Counted from the stretch's first letter, positions 8,884 to 18,987 are shown. The stretch is DNA of 64,000 nucleotides from Clostridiales bacterium (GCA_018365455.1 JAGZJZ010000018.1:62001-126000), one strand, 5' to 3'. Numbers and translations are program-made. The notes: generated from the sequence alone by a model not told the origin.

Positions 8884-9531
8884 TTAGTGAAATTTAATAG
8901 GTTTGGCTGGTACGCCAACTGCTGTACTTTTTGCTGGGATATCAGTGATCACCACGGAACCTGCACCAATGATTACTTCATCTCCAATATTTTTACACTG
9001 TATAATATTAGAGCCAACTCCTATTTCACTGCAATCTCCTATTTTCACATTTCCCGAAATATTTACGCTTGGATAAAGAGTAACATAGTCCCCTATTGTG
9101 GAATCATGACCAATTGTACAGTCCGAATTAAAAACTGCAAAATCCCCAATGCTAATATTTACAGTAATAATGCATGAAAAACAAAATATACAGCCTTTTC
9201 CAAAGGAAACTTCTTCAGATAACCGAACATCATCTGCAATAAATGTCGGAAAATCAATGTTTTTATTTTGGGACAATCTTTCAGCAACCGACTTTCTATG
9301 TTTTGCATTGCCCAGACAAATAACTGCATTAATTGCTGCTGGATACTGCTCTAACCACTTTGAGTCTCCAATAACTTTCAATCCATTTACAACTTTATCA
9401 AGCAAATCTGGTGTATCATCAACAAACCCGAGTATATTATACTCTTTTAAAAATTCTTTGTTAACCTGCATTTGAAACAATATTTCTCTTCCCAATCCGC
9501 CTGCTCCAAAAATCACAAGATCCTTTTTCAT
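8884..9531 (-). CDS. NeuD/PglD-type sugar O/N-acetyltransferase
   Basis: A 215-residue acetyltransferase with the two-part PglD/NeuD architecture: an N-terminal Rossmann-like sugar-nucleotide-binding part (VIFGAGGLGREI) and a C-terminal left-handed beta-helix of hexapeptide repeats (IGDFAVFNS, IGHDSTIGDYV, IGAGSVV) ending in GVPAKPIKF. In PglD the catalytic His lies in the turn corresponding to IGHDS. Such enzymes acetylate the 4-amino group of UDP- or dTDP-4-amino-4,6-dideoxyhexoses. The adjacent DegT-family aminotransferase would supply that amino sugar, so the two genes probably act in sequence. Confidence 0.85.
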   Translation of the reverse strand: MKKDLVIFGAGGLGREILFQMQVNKEFLKEYNILGFVDDTPDLLDKVVNGLKVIGDSKWLEQYPAAINAVICLGNAKHRKSVAERLSQNKNIDFPTFIADDVRLSEEVSFGKGCIFCFSCIITVNISIGDFAVFNSDCTIGHDSTIGDYVTLYPSVNISGNVKIGDCSEIGVGSNIIQCKNIGDEVIIGAGSVVITDIPAKSTAVGVPAKPIKFH

Positions 9532-9576
9532 TTACTTACTACTCTCTTCCTCATTCTAATATACAGTGAGCTATCA

Positions 9577-10689
9577 TTATATTTTCCTCAAGCTTAAAAC
9601 AATATCACATATTCTATCAACATTATCTAAGGTAAGGTCTGCAAATAAAGGTAACGTTAATATACGCTTAGAAATATGTAAAGCTATTGGTGTCTCTTCC
9701 ACATTATATAATCCGTTAAAACATTCAAAAGTATTTGTTAAAGGATAAAAATATTTCCTGGCATAAATATTGTCTTCTTTTAATCTGTCACAAACCTCAT
9801 TACGTGTAGCACCAAAATCAATTTCGTCAAATACTACCGGGAAATAAGCATAATTAGATTTCACATTTTCTTGATCCATTGACAAATATAAACCTTTTAC
9901 ATTTTGGAGTCTCTCTTTATATCTATTTACTACTTTCTTTCTTTTTTCAATCTCATCTTCCACATGACGTAAATTACATACTCCCATTGCAGCCTGGAAC
10001 TCATTCATTTTTGCATTTGCCCCTACTCCATCTACTGTAACTTCATCACGTATTCCAAAATTTTTCAATCGGTATAATTTACCTTCAAGTTGGTTATCCC
10101 CAAAGCAAATAGCTCCACCTTCAATTGTATTAAAGACTTTTGTTGCATGGAAACTAAACATCGACGCATCTCCATATGAGCCAATCCCTCTGCCTTTATA
10201 TTGTATTCCAAATGCATGTGCTGCATCATAAATTACTTTTAAATCATATTTTTTTGCAATTCGTTCTATCTCTTCAATATTGCATATATTTCCATATACA
10301 TGAACCGGTACAATGGCTGTCGTTTTATCCGTAATCAAAGATTCAATTTTACTGATATCAATGGTAAAGTCCCCTTTGTTAATATCACAAAAAACTGGTG
10401 TTAATCCATTCCGTACAATTGCATGTGTTGTGGATGCGAAAGTAAATGGTGTTGTTATGACTTCTCCCGACAAATTAAATGCCTGTATTGCTAATTCCAA
10501 GGCCATATGGCCATTAGAAAATAAAGATATATGGTCTACATCCAAATACTCTACCAATTGCTTTTCAAGTTTTTGGTGAATCGCCCCCATATTCGTTAAC
10601 CAATGGGTATCCCAAAGTGGTCTGATTTCCTCCATATATTCTTCAAATCCCGGCATAGAAGAATTTGCTACTAAAATTTTATCTTTCAT
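9577..10689 (-). CDS. DegT/DnrJ/EryC1/StrS-family sugar aminotransferase
   Basis: PLP enzyme that converts a keto-sugar nucleotide (usually the 4-keto-6-deoxy form) to an amino sugar. The PLP lysine lies in SFHATKVFNTIEGG, with the expected YDAAHAFG aspartate upstream and the F/Y-x-P-L substrate motif near YFYPLTNTFE. The HATKVFNTIEGG block resembles VioA/FdtB-type dTDP-sugar aminotransferases, but the exact substrate cannot be fixed. A GTG at 10698 is in frame, but AGGTG precedes the ATG at 10689 by six bases, so the ATG is chosen. It pairs with the PglD-type acetyltransferase immediately downstream; no 4,6-dehydratase is encoded here. Confidence 0.88.
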   Translation of the reverse strand: MKDKILVANSSMPGFEEYMEEIRPLWDTHWLTNMGAIHQKLEKQLVEYLDVDHISLFSNGHMALELAIQAFNLSGEVITTPFTFASTTHAIVRNGLTPVFCDINKGDFTIDISKIESLITDKTTAIVPVHVYGNICNIEEIERIAKKYDLKVIYDAAHAFGIQYKGRGIGSYGDASMFSFHATKVFNTIEGGAICFGDNQLEGKLYRLKNFGIRDEVTVDGVGANAKMNEFQAAMGVCNLRHVEDEIEKRKKVVNRYKERLQNVKGLYLSMDQENVKSNYAYFPVVFDEIDFGATRNEVCDRLKEDNIYARKYFYPLTNTFECFNGLYNVEETPIALHISKRILTLPLFADLTLDNVDRICDIVLSLRKI

Positions 10690-10778
10690 CCTAATCACCT
10701 AATAATGACCTTTCTGTACTTTTGCCATTTATCGTGTCTGAACTATATTTAATAACTCCCGACTATTTAATACTCTGG

Positions 10779-12242
10779 TCAACCTTTTTTAACATGCCCT
10801 ATTAACTCTAACACGATTCCTTTTAAATATATAAAGCTTTCAAATTTAAAAATTATAGAACCTATAAGGTATATTAAAATACCAACTAAAATTTGTAAAA
10901 TCAACAAGATCCAATTATTACCTATAAAAAAACCAATAGGAATAATTGCTATCCCCATAAATATAGACAGCAACACGGATGGCAAAATATCTTTTACCTG
11001 TTCTAAATAACCATATTTCAGTAATCCTTTATTTGGATATGCGTTAATAATACTACTTATAAGCGAAATAAACAAGGCACTTAACGCAATTGATATTACT
11101 CCCCATTTCATTACACATAGAATCACTACAATACCAATTGTCTTCTTTACCAATTCCAACTTTAAAAAAAGATCACTGCGTCCCACCGCTTTCATCGCTT
11201 CTAAGTTAGCTGTGTGGATTGGCCAAAATGCATAAGACAGACAAGCTATTTGAAGATACGGTACACAAGATACCCACTTATCTGTTAGAAGTATAGTGAT
11301 AAGTGGTTTAGCTATTACCGCTAAACCAATCATCAGAGGCCACATCACATAAGAACTAATTTTTATAGCACGTCTCGTCATATCCTTTACTTTGTTTTTA
11401 TCATCCTGATACATGGAAATTGCCGGAAATAATACACTGCTAATAGACGAATTGATATTTACAACCAGTAAATTTGGCAACTGATCACCTTTGTTATAAT
11501 ACGCCAGATCCTGTGAAGAATATACTTTACCAATAACCAAACTTCTTAACTGATTGTAACCGGTATCTAACAAGCCGGAACACAATAATTTCCATCCATA
11601 TTTAAATAGTCCCTTAAGCCTGGATAATGAAAATGAAAGTATCGGGCGCCATTTAACAGTAAACCACAATACAATAGTATCGATAATGGTATTTGTTAAG
11701 TATTGTGCAACTAATGCCCATATGCCAAACCCATTATATGCTAAAACCATCCCTACTACCCCGGAAGTAATTGTCCCAAAAAAGGTTGACCAGAAAAACC
11801 GTTTAAATAACATGTTTCTTGACACATAAGCTTGCTGAACTGAATTAATAGCTGCAATCGGTATTCTTATACTTAAAACCCGAACTGCATTACATAGAAT
11901 CTCATTATCATAAAAATTTGCTATATGAGGTGCTGATATAAATAGTATAATATATAAACAAATAGAAAAAACTATATTGAAATAAAATACAGTCGAAAAA
12001 TCAATGTTATCTGCTGTTTTTTTCTGAATTAATGCACTACCAAATCCATTTGTTACAAACACGTCCGCAATTGTTATAAACACAGTAATTAATGCAATTG
12101 AACCATAATCTGTGGGGGCCAGTAAGCGAGCCAATACAACCGAAACAATAAAAGTTACTAATTGAGCAATAATACGTTCAGAAAACTTCCAAAAAAGTCC
12201 TGAAAAAACTTTACTCTTAATTTTAGAAACATGTTCTCCCAT
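10779..12242 (-). CDS. wzx: Wzx-type polysaccharide flippase (first copy)
   Basis: A 487-residue protein of the MOP superfamily with about 14 hydrophobic segments. The N-terminal block GLFWKFSERIIAQLVTFIVS followed by LARLLAPTDYG is characteristic of PST-type flippases that move undecaprenyl-diphosphate-linked repeat units across the membrane. A good ribosome binding site (AAAGGTGG) precedes the ATG. It lies among the glycosyltransferases of the AT-rich cassette and is the probable exporter of that repeat unit. A second, distinct Wzx is encoded at 48847. No canonical Wzy polymerase is evident beside it. Confidence 0.87.
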   Translation of the reverse strand: MGEHVSKIKSKVFSGLFWKFSERIIAQLVTFIVSVVLARLLAPTDYGSIALITVFITIADVFVTNGFGSALIQKKTADNIDFSTVFYFNIVFSICLYIILFISAPHIANFYDNEILCNAVRVLSIRIPIAAINSVQQAYVSRNMLFKRFFWSTFFGTITSGVVGMVLAYNGFGIWALVAQYLTNTIIDTIVLWFTVKWRPILSFSLSRLKGLFKYGWKLLCSGLLDTGYNQLRSLVIGKVYSSQDLAYYNKGDQLPNLLVVNINSSISSVLFPAISMYQDDKNKVKDMTRRAIKISSYVMWPLMIGLAVIAKPLITILLTDKWVSCVPYLQIACLSYAFWPIHTANLEAMKAVGRSDLFLKLELVKKTIGIVVILCVMKWGVISIALSALFISLISSIINAYPNKGLLKYGYLEQVKDILPSVLLSIFMGIAIIPIGFFIGNNWILLILQILVGILIYLIGSIIFKFESFIYLKGIVLELIGHVKKG

Positions 12243-12256
12243 ATATCCACCTTTAT

Positions 12257-13273
12257 TTAAGTCTCTCTATGATGTGATTTCGTTTTACTTAAATTATAAA
12301 TATCACCAATATAATGAAATCCCGGACAATATCTTAATATTCTATAGTACACTTTTCTATATATACTTAGCTGATTCCAATTATCGCTATACCTCTCTTG
12401 CATCATCTTCCTAAAATCTCTTTGCAAAAGTAATATTGTATATTCATAATGTCTAATATATTTATCAATATATTTATCAAATCGACTCTGTGTATATTCG
12501 TTGTATTCCTTCATACATTCAATTTGATTTTTATAATAATCGCATACTTTTTCTTTTTGTTTAACCGTTGTTTTCGTTACACTGGAGCTGCTGCCCAATC
12601 GATAACAGGACATATTCTCGGGTAAATAATAGATATTACCTTTTGTTATCAAATAAAGCATAATTGGCAAATCTTCTACTATTGAATTTATTAAAAAGTC
12701 CGGTCTGGATTCACAGAGCCCCCAGATGTCTCTTGTCCTGAAGAAATAACTGCTGGTTTGAAATGTCCACTCAATATTGCCTACTTCTGACTGCATATAA
12801 TCTTCTGGGGTAACTATCCCTGGTCTGATAATATTGGGGGGAAATATTTTGTCTAAGGTCGAACCGTCTTCTTTAATCCATGACACAATATGCGTTGATA
12901 CAGAACAATCCTGATGACGCTCTAATATCTCATACTGCTTTTGCAATTTACGATCATCTGTCCAATAATCATCTCCCTCGCACATAGCAATATATTTTCC
13001 CCTGGCATTCATGAACAAAAATTCAGAATTCATCTTTTTACGCTTAGAGTACTGATTTTCCGTTTGATAGACTGGTTTTATGGTTCCTGGATATTTTGCC
13101 TCAAATTCCTTTATTATTTTAACTGTACCGTCAGTAGACGCATCATCATTTATCAATACTTCAAATTTAAACTCTGTCTTTTGACTAAAAAAACCCTCCA
13201 GTGTTTTTCTAACATATTTTTCATGATTATAAGTTAAACAACAAATACTGACTACAATATTATCATTTTCCAT
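12257..13273 (-). CDS. GT2 family glycosyltransferase
   Basis: A GT-A-fold transferase. The N-terminus reads VSICCLTYNHEKYVRKTLEG, then INDDASTDGT (nucleotide binding) and CEGDDYW (the DXD-type metal site). The rest is alpha-helical with basic residues and no membrane span. A TTG at 13294 is possible, but AAAGGA lies eight bases before the ATG at 13273, so that start is used. Donor and acceptor are unknown. It is closely followed by the paralogous membrane protein at 13327. Confidence 0.85.
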   Translation of the reverse strand: MENDNIVVSICCLTYNHEKYVRKTLEGFFSQKTEFKFEVLINDDASTDGTVKIIKEFEAKYPGTIKPVYQTENQYSKRKKMNSEFLFMNARGKYIAMCEGDDYWTDDRKLQKQYEILERHQDCSVSTHIVSWIKEDGSTLDKIFPPNIIRPGIVTPEDYMQSEVGNIEWTFQTSSYFFRTRDIWGLCESRPDFLINSIVEDLPIMLYLITKGNIYYLPENMSCYRLGSSSSVTKTTVKQKEKVCDYYKNQIECMKEYNEYTQSRFDKYIDKYIRHYEYTILLLQRDFRKMMQERYSDNWNQLSIYRKVYYRILRYCPGFHYIGDIYNLSKTKSHHRET

Positions 13274-13326
13274 CAAATTAGTCCTTTCAAACAATTAGTT
13301 ACTTCTTGATCTTTATAAATTACTTA

Positions 13327-15069
13327 TTACTCTTTCAGTCGAAACAAATTAAATTCGTCGCTGTAAACCAAATCATAAGATTCTAATAGCTGATCCGCAG
13401 AACTGGACTCGGACATTGTAATAACGTATTTTACTTTGTCTACAGACTGTAATTCAGAATAGTCTATACACTTCACTTGCCTGTCCGGCAATAAAAATTG
13501 TACATATGCTATATATGTATAATCATATCCACAATTTCTGTCAATTTCATTAGAGACATAATAAATAACATCTCCGCCATTATTATTTTTTATCTCTTCT
13601 GCCATTGCCAAACTGTCTACCTGTTCTTTTCTGCCTTCGGTATCTTCAATCGGCTTAAGTCCTAAATTCACCCATATACAAGTTAAACCTAAAATACCTA
13701 TAGTTGTATATAATATACGCTTCATATGATATTTACTAATCAGAAAACACAAACCAAATGAGGCCGCTAACACTTTAGCTGTTACTAAAAACTCAAAGGT
13801 CTTGTCTTCTACATTTCCATTATTTTTGAACATACCATATATCCCAATAATAGAAGGTGAAACTAATCCCTCCGGATCCCATTGTTTCAAAACAAGGAAT
13901 ACTAAGAACGTTAATGATATTTGTATAATGATGAATATAGTGAATAATTTCCAACGATTCCTATTTCTATATAATTCATATATCCCGCATAATAAGATTG
14001 GTGCCATAACAAACTCTATATAACGTCCATACAGTAAGATGTCAATTCTTCCAAATGACATCATTGTTATTGCACTAATTGCCATAATGCCTAAGAATGT
14101 CAATAAAAGGAATAAATACTCTTCACCCTCTAATTTCGTATCTTTTCGTATAATTGCTAATATATATCTTTTAACCTTTTTTAATATAAACCATAACCCC
14201 CAATAAAAAAGTAAAAAAGATGCAGCTCCTAAATAATATATTTTTCCAAGAATACTAATACATAACTGTCTGAAACCTTCCAATGTAAAGATTGCAACAA
14301 CTTTGTCTGTTTGAGCGGCATAATCATTACCTCCTGCCAAGACAGGATTCGTATACAAGGCTGCTGTTATATCATTCTTTAAAATCATACTAATGATCAA
14401 AAATATTCCCAAAGTTCCTGACCATATTATAATGTGCTTTATTTTAATTTTTTTTGTAACCGCTAATAAAACCATTAACATTACTGATGATATAATAACA
14501 ACTACTACTCTCATATGAACCATGTAAAGATAAGCCAATAAAATTGCAGATAATATACAGTTGGATATTTTTGGATCTTTTATTATATTCAGCATTAAAA
14601 GTGCAAAACAACAGAAACCAAACCATAATAACGGTTCTGTCATTGTCATATGAGCAAAGAATACCGAACTGGAATAAAGTGTAATGCAAAAACTTACTAG
14701 TAAGATAAATCTTTTGCCTATATTACAAAACATTCTTTTACCGATCTCATTTAAAGCTATAAAACTACCACATAAAAATAAGGCATTTAAAATAATTGCT
14801 ATTCTATAAACCCAGACACCATTTTTAGTGATCATATAAATCGGCGCTAATAACATACCATATCCGTATGCATAATATGGCCACATGGATGAAACTCCTG
14901 ACCAGTCCAATTTAGCAAAATGTGCTGCAGCCGCCCAATACCCTAATTCATCTGATGTAATATAAATCACTTTTTCATTTGGCAAATTATACAGACCAAT
15001 AATCAGTATTACGCCAAGCATTATAATTGTCAATGCTATTAACTCTTTATCTTTTACTTTTCTAACCAT
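13327..15069 (-). CDS. Polytopic GT-C-like membrane protein (paralogue 2)
   Basis: A 580-residue protein with about 12 hydrophobic segments and a small C-terminal domain (about residues 490-580). The first extracytoplasmic loop carries SDELGYWAAAAHFAKLDWS, the motif shared with the proteins at 144 and 21340. The C-terminal domain has the pattern DVIYYVS, FLLPDRQV, YVITMS, then YDLVYSDEFNLFRL, which recurs three times in the 1216-residue paralogue. It is probably a GT-C transferase or polymerase acting outside the membrane, by topology and the acidic loop; no biochemical function is known. AGGTGG precedes the ATG. Confidence 0.6.
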   Translation of the reverse strand: MVRKVKDKELIALTIIMLGVILIIGLYNLPNEKVIYITSDELGYWAAAAHFAKLDWSGVSSMWPYYAYGYGMLLAPIYMITKNGVWVYRIAIILNALFLCGSFIALNEIGKRMFCNIGKRFILLVSFCITLYSSSVFFAHMTMTEPLLWFGFCCFALLMLNIIKDPKISNCILSAILLAYLYMVHMRVVVVIISSVMLMVLLAVTKKIKIKHIIIWSGTLGIFLIISMILKNDITAALYTNPVLAGGNDYAAQTDKVVAIFTLEGFRQLCISILGKIYYLGAASFLLFYWGLWFILKKVKRYILAIIRKDTKLEGEEYLFLLLTFLGIMAISAITMMSFGRIDILLYGRYIEFVMAPILLCGIYELYRNRNRWKLFTIFIIIQISLTFLVFLVLKQWDPEGLVSPSIIGIYGMFKNNGNVEDKTFEFLVTAKVLAASFGLCFLISKYHMKRILYTTIGILGLTCIWVNLGLKPIEDTEGRKEQVDSLAMAEEIKNNNGGDVIYYVSNEIDRNCGYDYTYIAYVQFLLPDRQVKCIDYSELQSVDKVKYVITMSESSSADQLLESYDLVYSDEFNLFRLKE

Positions 15070-15111
15070 TTTTCCACCTAACTGTCTTACATAAAAGATT
15101 TCTTACTAAAT

Positions 15112-15843
15112 TTACACAAACCAATCATGTTCTCCTACAAATTCATATATCATATTTCGACTGCGTTCACCAATTTTTCTAGCTGGAATTCCTCCATAAA
15201 TTGTATATGGTTCTATATCTTTTGTAACAACTGCTCCACTGGCAACTACCGCTCCTTCACCTATTGTAACTCCGGGTAAAATTGTTGCATTACCACTGAT
15301 CCATGCACGGTCACCTATTTTTACTTTTCCTGACTGATACTCAAAATTAGGTCCATTGACGTCATGCTGTCCTGTCCAAATTCTAACCTGGGAACTCAAA
15401 TTTACATTATCTCCAATCTCTATCTCACCACGGCCATCCAGCATATTATCGTCACCAATTATAGTCCCATTTCCAATATGTATTTTCCATAAGTCTATAG
15501 CTATAAGCCCTTTATAAATGACAACCCGCTTTCCAATATCCAAACCAAAAATCTTTGTATACACTATATTCCGAATAAAATGTGAAGGAAACTGTGATAT
15601 TTTTATAATCTCATATTTTCTTAATCCCATTAAGAAAAATGAAAATAGCTTACTTGTCTTTTGTTGGTAACTTAAGGATTTTTGAGATATGATTTTCTTA
15701 GGAGTTTCATTTGTTTGCTTTCCCCAATGTTTTTTTCTTCTTTGTGTATATATTCTGCACAATACTAAGCCGAATGCTAATATAATGTATTTTAATAATA
15801 TAATTAGACAAATCATGTAAACTACAAATTTTATGATATACAT
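15112..15843 (-). CDS. Membrane-anchored hexapeptide-repeat acyltransferase
   Basis: A 243-residue protein. Residues 1-33 are hydrophobic (signal anchor), followed by a basic stretch; from about residue 100 there are left-handed beta-helix hexapeptides (IGNGTIIGDDNML, IGDNVNLSS, IGDRAWISGNATILPG) ending in the CatB/WbbJ-like GGIPARKIG. The putative catalytic His is in WTGQHDV. It probably adds an acetyl group to a glycan precursor. The anchor is unusual for this family and would place the enzyme at the inner membrane face next to lipid-linked intermediates. Confidence 0.82.
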   Translation of the reverse strand: MYIIKFVVYMICLIILLKYIILAFGLVLCRIYTQRRKKHWGKQTNETPKKIISQKSLSYQQKTSKLFSFFLMGLRKYEIIKISQFPSHFIRNIVYTKIFGLDIGKRVVIYKGLIAIDLWKIHIGNGTIIGDDNMLDGRGEIEIGDNVNLSSQVRIWTGQHDVNGPNFEYQSGKVKIGDRAWISGNATILPGVTIGEGAVVASGAVVTKDIEPYTIYGGIPARKIGERSRNMIYEFVGEHDWFV

Positions 15844-15877
15844 TTAACCACCCTTTTACTTAACCAACAAATTTTTC

Positions 15878-16849
15878 TTACATTTTCTGCAATTTTTTTT
15901 GATAGTCCACAGGATCTATTGTTTTTCCTCTTCTGTTTAAAAGACCATCTTTCCAAGAATTCCAAATAATAGATATCCGCAATTTCCTGTATCCGGAATA
16001 CTGTTTTATCAGAAAAGTCCTTAATACTTTTTTACCCAGCATAATACCAAATAATGACAATGCTTCAAATCTGCGTAAAGGACTATTCGTATATTTTTTT
16101 ATAAAAAAAATACGGTTTCTCCAACAATAATAATCTTTCCACCAAGTCTTAGGTGTAAATACTCCCCCTACAAGCGGTGGATCCTGGTGATTAATGACTG
16201 CTTCCCTGACTAACAACACTTTAAATTCACGTGAAACCCGATAAGTATATTCTAAATCATCTCCATAAATAAAAAGAGTTCCATCTGCAATGCCAACTTT
16301 CTCTACTGCCGCTCTGGAAAATAACGGACCAACAAATGCACTTGCTTCTATCGGTGTAATCTCAGCTAAATCATCCGCTTTATTTACAATTGCTATATCT
16401 TCCAATAATAACTTTGACTCCCTTTTGTGATGGTACAATTGATATTTTTCATGATCTATCCCCCAGATCAATGGTTGCAAGCAACCTATATTATCTGTAT
16501 AATCGGTGTATTTTATCAGTTTTTCAAGGCAATCTTCTCTGGGAAATGCATCATCATCCATTAACCAGTACCAGTCAGGATCCAATTTTTCCTGGGCATA
16601 TTGCATTCCTGCACTAAAACCACCAGCACCACCTAAATTTTCTTTCATCCAGACTATATGAATATGTTCCTTATTTTTAATCAACATCCGAATATTTTCT
16701 TTATTTTCTTCATTGCTATTATTGTCTACAACAATAATTTCGTCAACAGGATGTGACTGATTTTCCAATGCTTCTATTACTCTTTTTAAAAAATGACTAC
16801 TATTGAAAGTAACAGTAATTGCAACCATCTTATAAATGTTTTGTTTCAT
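15878..16849 (-). CDS. GT2 glycosyltransferase, candidate galactofuranosyltransferase
   Basis: A 323-residue GT-A enzyme. Visible motifs: VAITVTFNSSHFLKRVIEAL, VDNNSNEEN, the glycine-rich ENLGGAGGFSAGM, and WYWLMDDDAFP with three consecutive Asp. The GGAGGF plus WLMDDDA combination is typical of GlfT1-like galactofuranosyltransferases and related rhamnosyltransferases. With glf in the same cassette, Galf transfer is a reasonable inference, not a proof. A C-terminal hydrophobic patch may aid membrane association. The Met at residue 8 (16828) is an alternative start with a weaker site. Confidence 0.8.
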   Translation of the reverse strand: MKQNIYKMVAITVTFNSSHFLKRVIEALENQSHPVDEIIVVDNNSNEENKENIRMLIKNKEHIHIVWMKENLGGAGGFSAGMQYAQEKLDPDWYWLMDDDAFPREDCLEKLIKYTDYTDNIGCLQPLIWGIDHEKYQLYHHKRESKLLLEDIAIVNKADDLAEITPIEASAFVGPLFSRAAVEKVGIADGTLFIYGDDLEYTYRVSREFKVLLVREAVINHQDPPLVGGVFTPKTWWKDYYCWRNRIFFIKKYTNSPLRRFEALSLFGIMLGKKVLRTFLIKQYSGYRKLRISIIWNSWKDGLLNRRGKTIDPVDYQKKLQKM

Positions 16850-16875
16850 AGCTTATCAACCTTTCCAAAACCATT

Positions 16876-18090
16876 CTACAATTCTAATAACCTTTTAACT
16901 ACATTATCCATTTTGATAGATGGTTCAAATTCTTTTATCATAAAGTTCTTAGCTTTTTCTGATAACTCCTCGGCATCAATATGATTATTAACTAAATTAC
17001 TGATCGCTTTAGCATATTCCATTGGTTCTTCACAATGAATATATTCTATTCCGTTCTTAGCCGGTATGCCCTCTATACCGATTTTATTTGTTAATACAGG
17101 TATACCTGAAGACAATGCTTCTAATATTTTCACCTTTATTCCAGCACCTAATACAAGTGGTGCTGCCAAACATAAACTCTTTTCAAAATATGGTGATATA
17201 TCTTTTACAAACCCTAAGATTTTAATCCTGTCATTTTGCTTTTGTAATAGCTCTTTATGAGGTCCGCCCCCCAGAACAATGAAATTTACCTCTTTATCAT
17301 CAATGAGCGGGAATACTTTTTCAATAAACCACATAGCACTTAAATGATTTTCAAGCCTTCCCATGGCTCCAAAAAAAACTATATCTTTATTGGAAGGTTT
17401 CCTCTTTATTCCTGAGTAATCATCATAATAGATTGCTATCTGATCTACTTTTTCTTTGGGACAATGATTTTCTGACAAAAGTTTGGCATCTTTTTTATTA
17501 TTTACCAATATCAGATCAGTACTATTAAGATTATCAATCTCCATTTTTTTTAATCTCTCATACCGATATTTATAAAATGCCTTTTTTAAAGGATGATTAA
17601 CGTATTCGTACTTCCTTTTAAAACCTAAAAAAGCTACATCTTCTTCTATCGCAACTATTTTACTATTTGGGAAACATTCTTTTATCAAAGGTAGAAGTAA
17701 CAACATTTGGGTCCATTGTAAAATCACAATATCCGGCTGCTCTCCATTCTTCACGTACTCCTTTATTAACTTTATTACCTTTCTGCCTTGATAGTTAGGT
17801 AATAACCCACAATATTTATGATAAGGATTAATAATTGACCCTATATTATTCATTTTTCTAATCAAGTTGTGATATTTATCCCCTTCAATTACCGCTATCC
17901 TATTTGGTATCTTATATTTGTCCAAATCAATTTTAGCGATTTCTCTCTCATAACATCTAGATAATAAAAATATTTTAAATTTATCAGTTTCATTTATATA
18001 TTTTACATGATAATTATGATTTTTCCCTCCAGCATGATCAACGGTATCATATGGAACAAAACTAGATATCCATAATATACTCTTTTTCAT
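16876..18090 (-). CDS. GT4-like glycosyltransferase (GT-B fold)
   Basis: A 404-residue soluble GT-B protein. The N-terminal acceptor half starts MKKSILWISSFVPYDTVDHA; the C-terminal donor half has DIVFFGAMGRLENHLSAMWF, ILGFVKDISPYF and the family block PLVLGAGIKVKILEALSSG with the conserved Glu. This matches the glycosyl transferases group 1 subtype (PF13692-like). Donor unknown. AGGAG lies seven bases before the ATG. It is part of a tight run of glycosyltransferases from 21.3 to 15.9 kb that presumably assembles one repeat unit. Confidence 0.85.
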   Translation of the reverse strand: MKKSILWISSFVPYDTVDHAGGKNHNYHVKYINETDKFKIFLLSRCYEREIAKIDLDKYKIPNRIAVIEGDKYHNLIRKMNNIGSIINPYHKYCGLLPNYQGRKVIKLIKEYVKNGEQPDIVILQWTQMLLLLPLIKECFPNSKIVAIEEDVAFLGFKRKYEYVNHPLKKAFYKYRYERLKKMEIDNLNSTDLILVNNKKDAKLLSENHCPKEKVDQIAIYYDDYSGIKRKPSNKDIVFFGAMGRLENHLSAMWFIEKVFPLIDDKEVNFIVLGGGPHKELLQKQNDRIKILGFVKDISPYFEKSLCLAAPLVLGAGIKVKILEALSSGIPVLTNKIGIEGIPAKNGIEYIHCEEPMEYAKAISNLVNNHIDAEELSEKAKNFMIKEFEPSIKMDNVVKRLLEL

Positions 18091-18111
18091 CTATTTTCTC
18101 CTAACAATAAT

Positions 18112-18987
18112 TTATTTAACCTTGTCATTTTTCCCTGTTTTACCAAGCATACCATCAATATAACCATACCACATTAAATAGATTGCATTTTTTTTATTCT
18201 TCTTATAATCTAACCCACATAAAATACGGAGTGTTAAATAACAAGATTTAGAAAAATGATAAATCCCCAGTAAAAATATATTTGTTTTTCTTACTTTTCT
18301 TGCGAAATATATCGTATTACGGTTAAAATAATAATCCCAAACTCTTCCGGTTGTTGTTCCATGCCGATGTACAATTGTAATCTCCGGATTATAAATTATA
18401 TTTAGCCCCTTTTCATAAGCCTGTACAAAATAATCCGTTTCTTCTCTATATAAAAAATACTCTTCCGGAAGAAGGCCATTTATTTCTATTGTATTTTTAG
18501 AAATCAACAAAAACGCTCCAATTAAACTACGACAACGACAAATCTTTTCCGGTGTTTCTCGATAAGTTCTGCCCCATTTACTGTCAATTATGATCCCAGA
18601 GTCTAATGTGCCGGAAGCATCCAACATTTTAGGTCCGATAATAGATGCATTAAGTTCTTTCATCATAACTAACAAGTTTTTAATTGTATTTGGGTAAATA
18701 ATTTCCGTATCACTATTTGCAATTAAAAAATATTCGTAACCTAATTCCATAGCTCTTCTAATACCCACATTATTACCAGCCGCATATCCTGTATTATCTT
18801 CTAAGTAAATAACTTCATACCGACCGTCTAAAATACTTAAAATAGCTTTGTCCTTCTGTTCAGAATGATTATCTATTACTATAATATGATAATTCTCTTC
18901 ATACTTCTCAATACTTTTTATCAAACGAATCGTATCCTGTGCCGAACAATAATTTAATATGATTACTGCAACTTTATCATTGATCAC
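18112..18987 (-). CDS. GT2 glycosyltransferase, rhamnosyltransferase-like
   Basis: A GT-A enzyme of about 291 residues. Motifs: VAVIILNYCSAQDTIRLIKS, VIDNHSEQKD, NTGYAAGNNVGIRRA and the DXD-like ANSDTEI, then GAFLLISKNT and YREETDYF. The NTGYAAGNN and D-E-T-D pattern is typical of WbbL-like rhamnosyltransferases. An ATG at 19005 has no ribosome binding site, whereas a G-rich run (GGGGGGAAAGGT) directly precedes the GTG at 18987, so that start is preferred. RfbD at 43832 shows that dTDP-rhamnose could be available. Confidence 0.83.
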   Translation of the reverse strand: MINDKVAVIILNYCSAQDTIRLIKSIEKYEENYHIIVIDNHSEQKDKAILSILDGRYEVIYLEDNTGYAAGNNVGIRRAMELGYEYFLIANSDTEIIYPNTIKNLLVMMKELNASIIGPKMLDASGTLDSGIIIDSKWGRTYRETPEKICRCRSLIGAFLLISKNTIEINGLLPEEYFLYREETDYFVQAYEKGLNIIYNPEITIVHRHGTTTGRVWDYYFNRNTIYFARKVRKTNIFLLGIYHFSKSCYLTLRILCGLDYKKNKKNAIYLMWYGYIDGMLGKTGKNDKVK

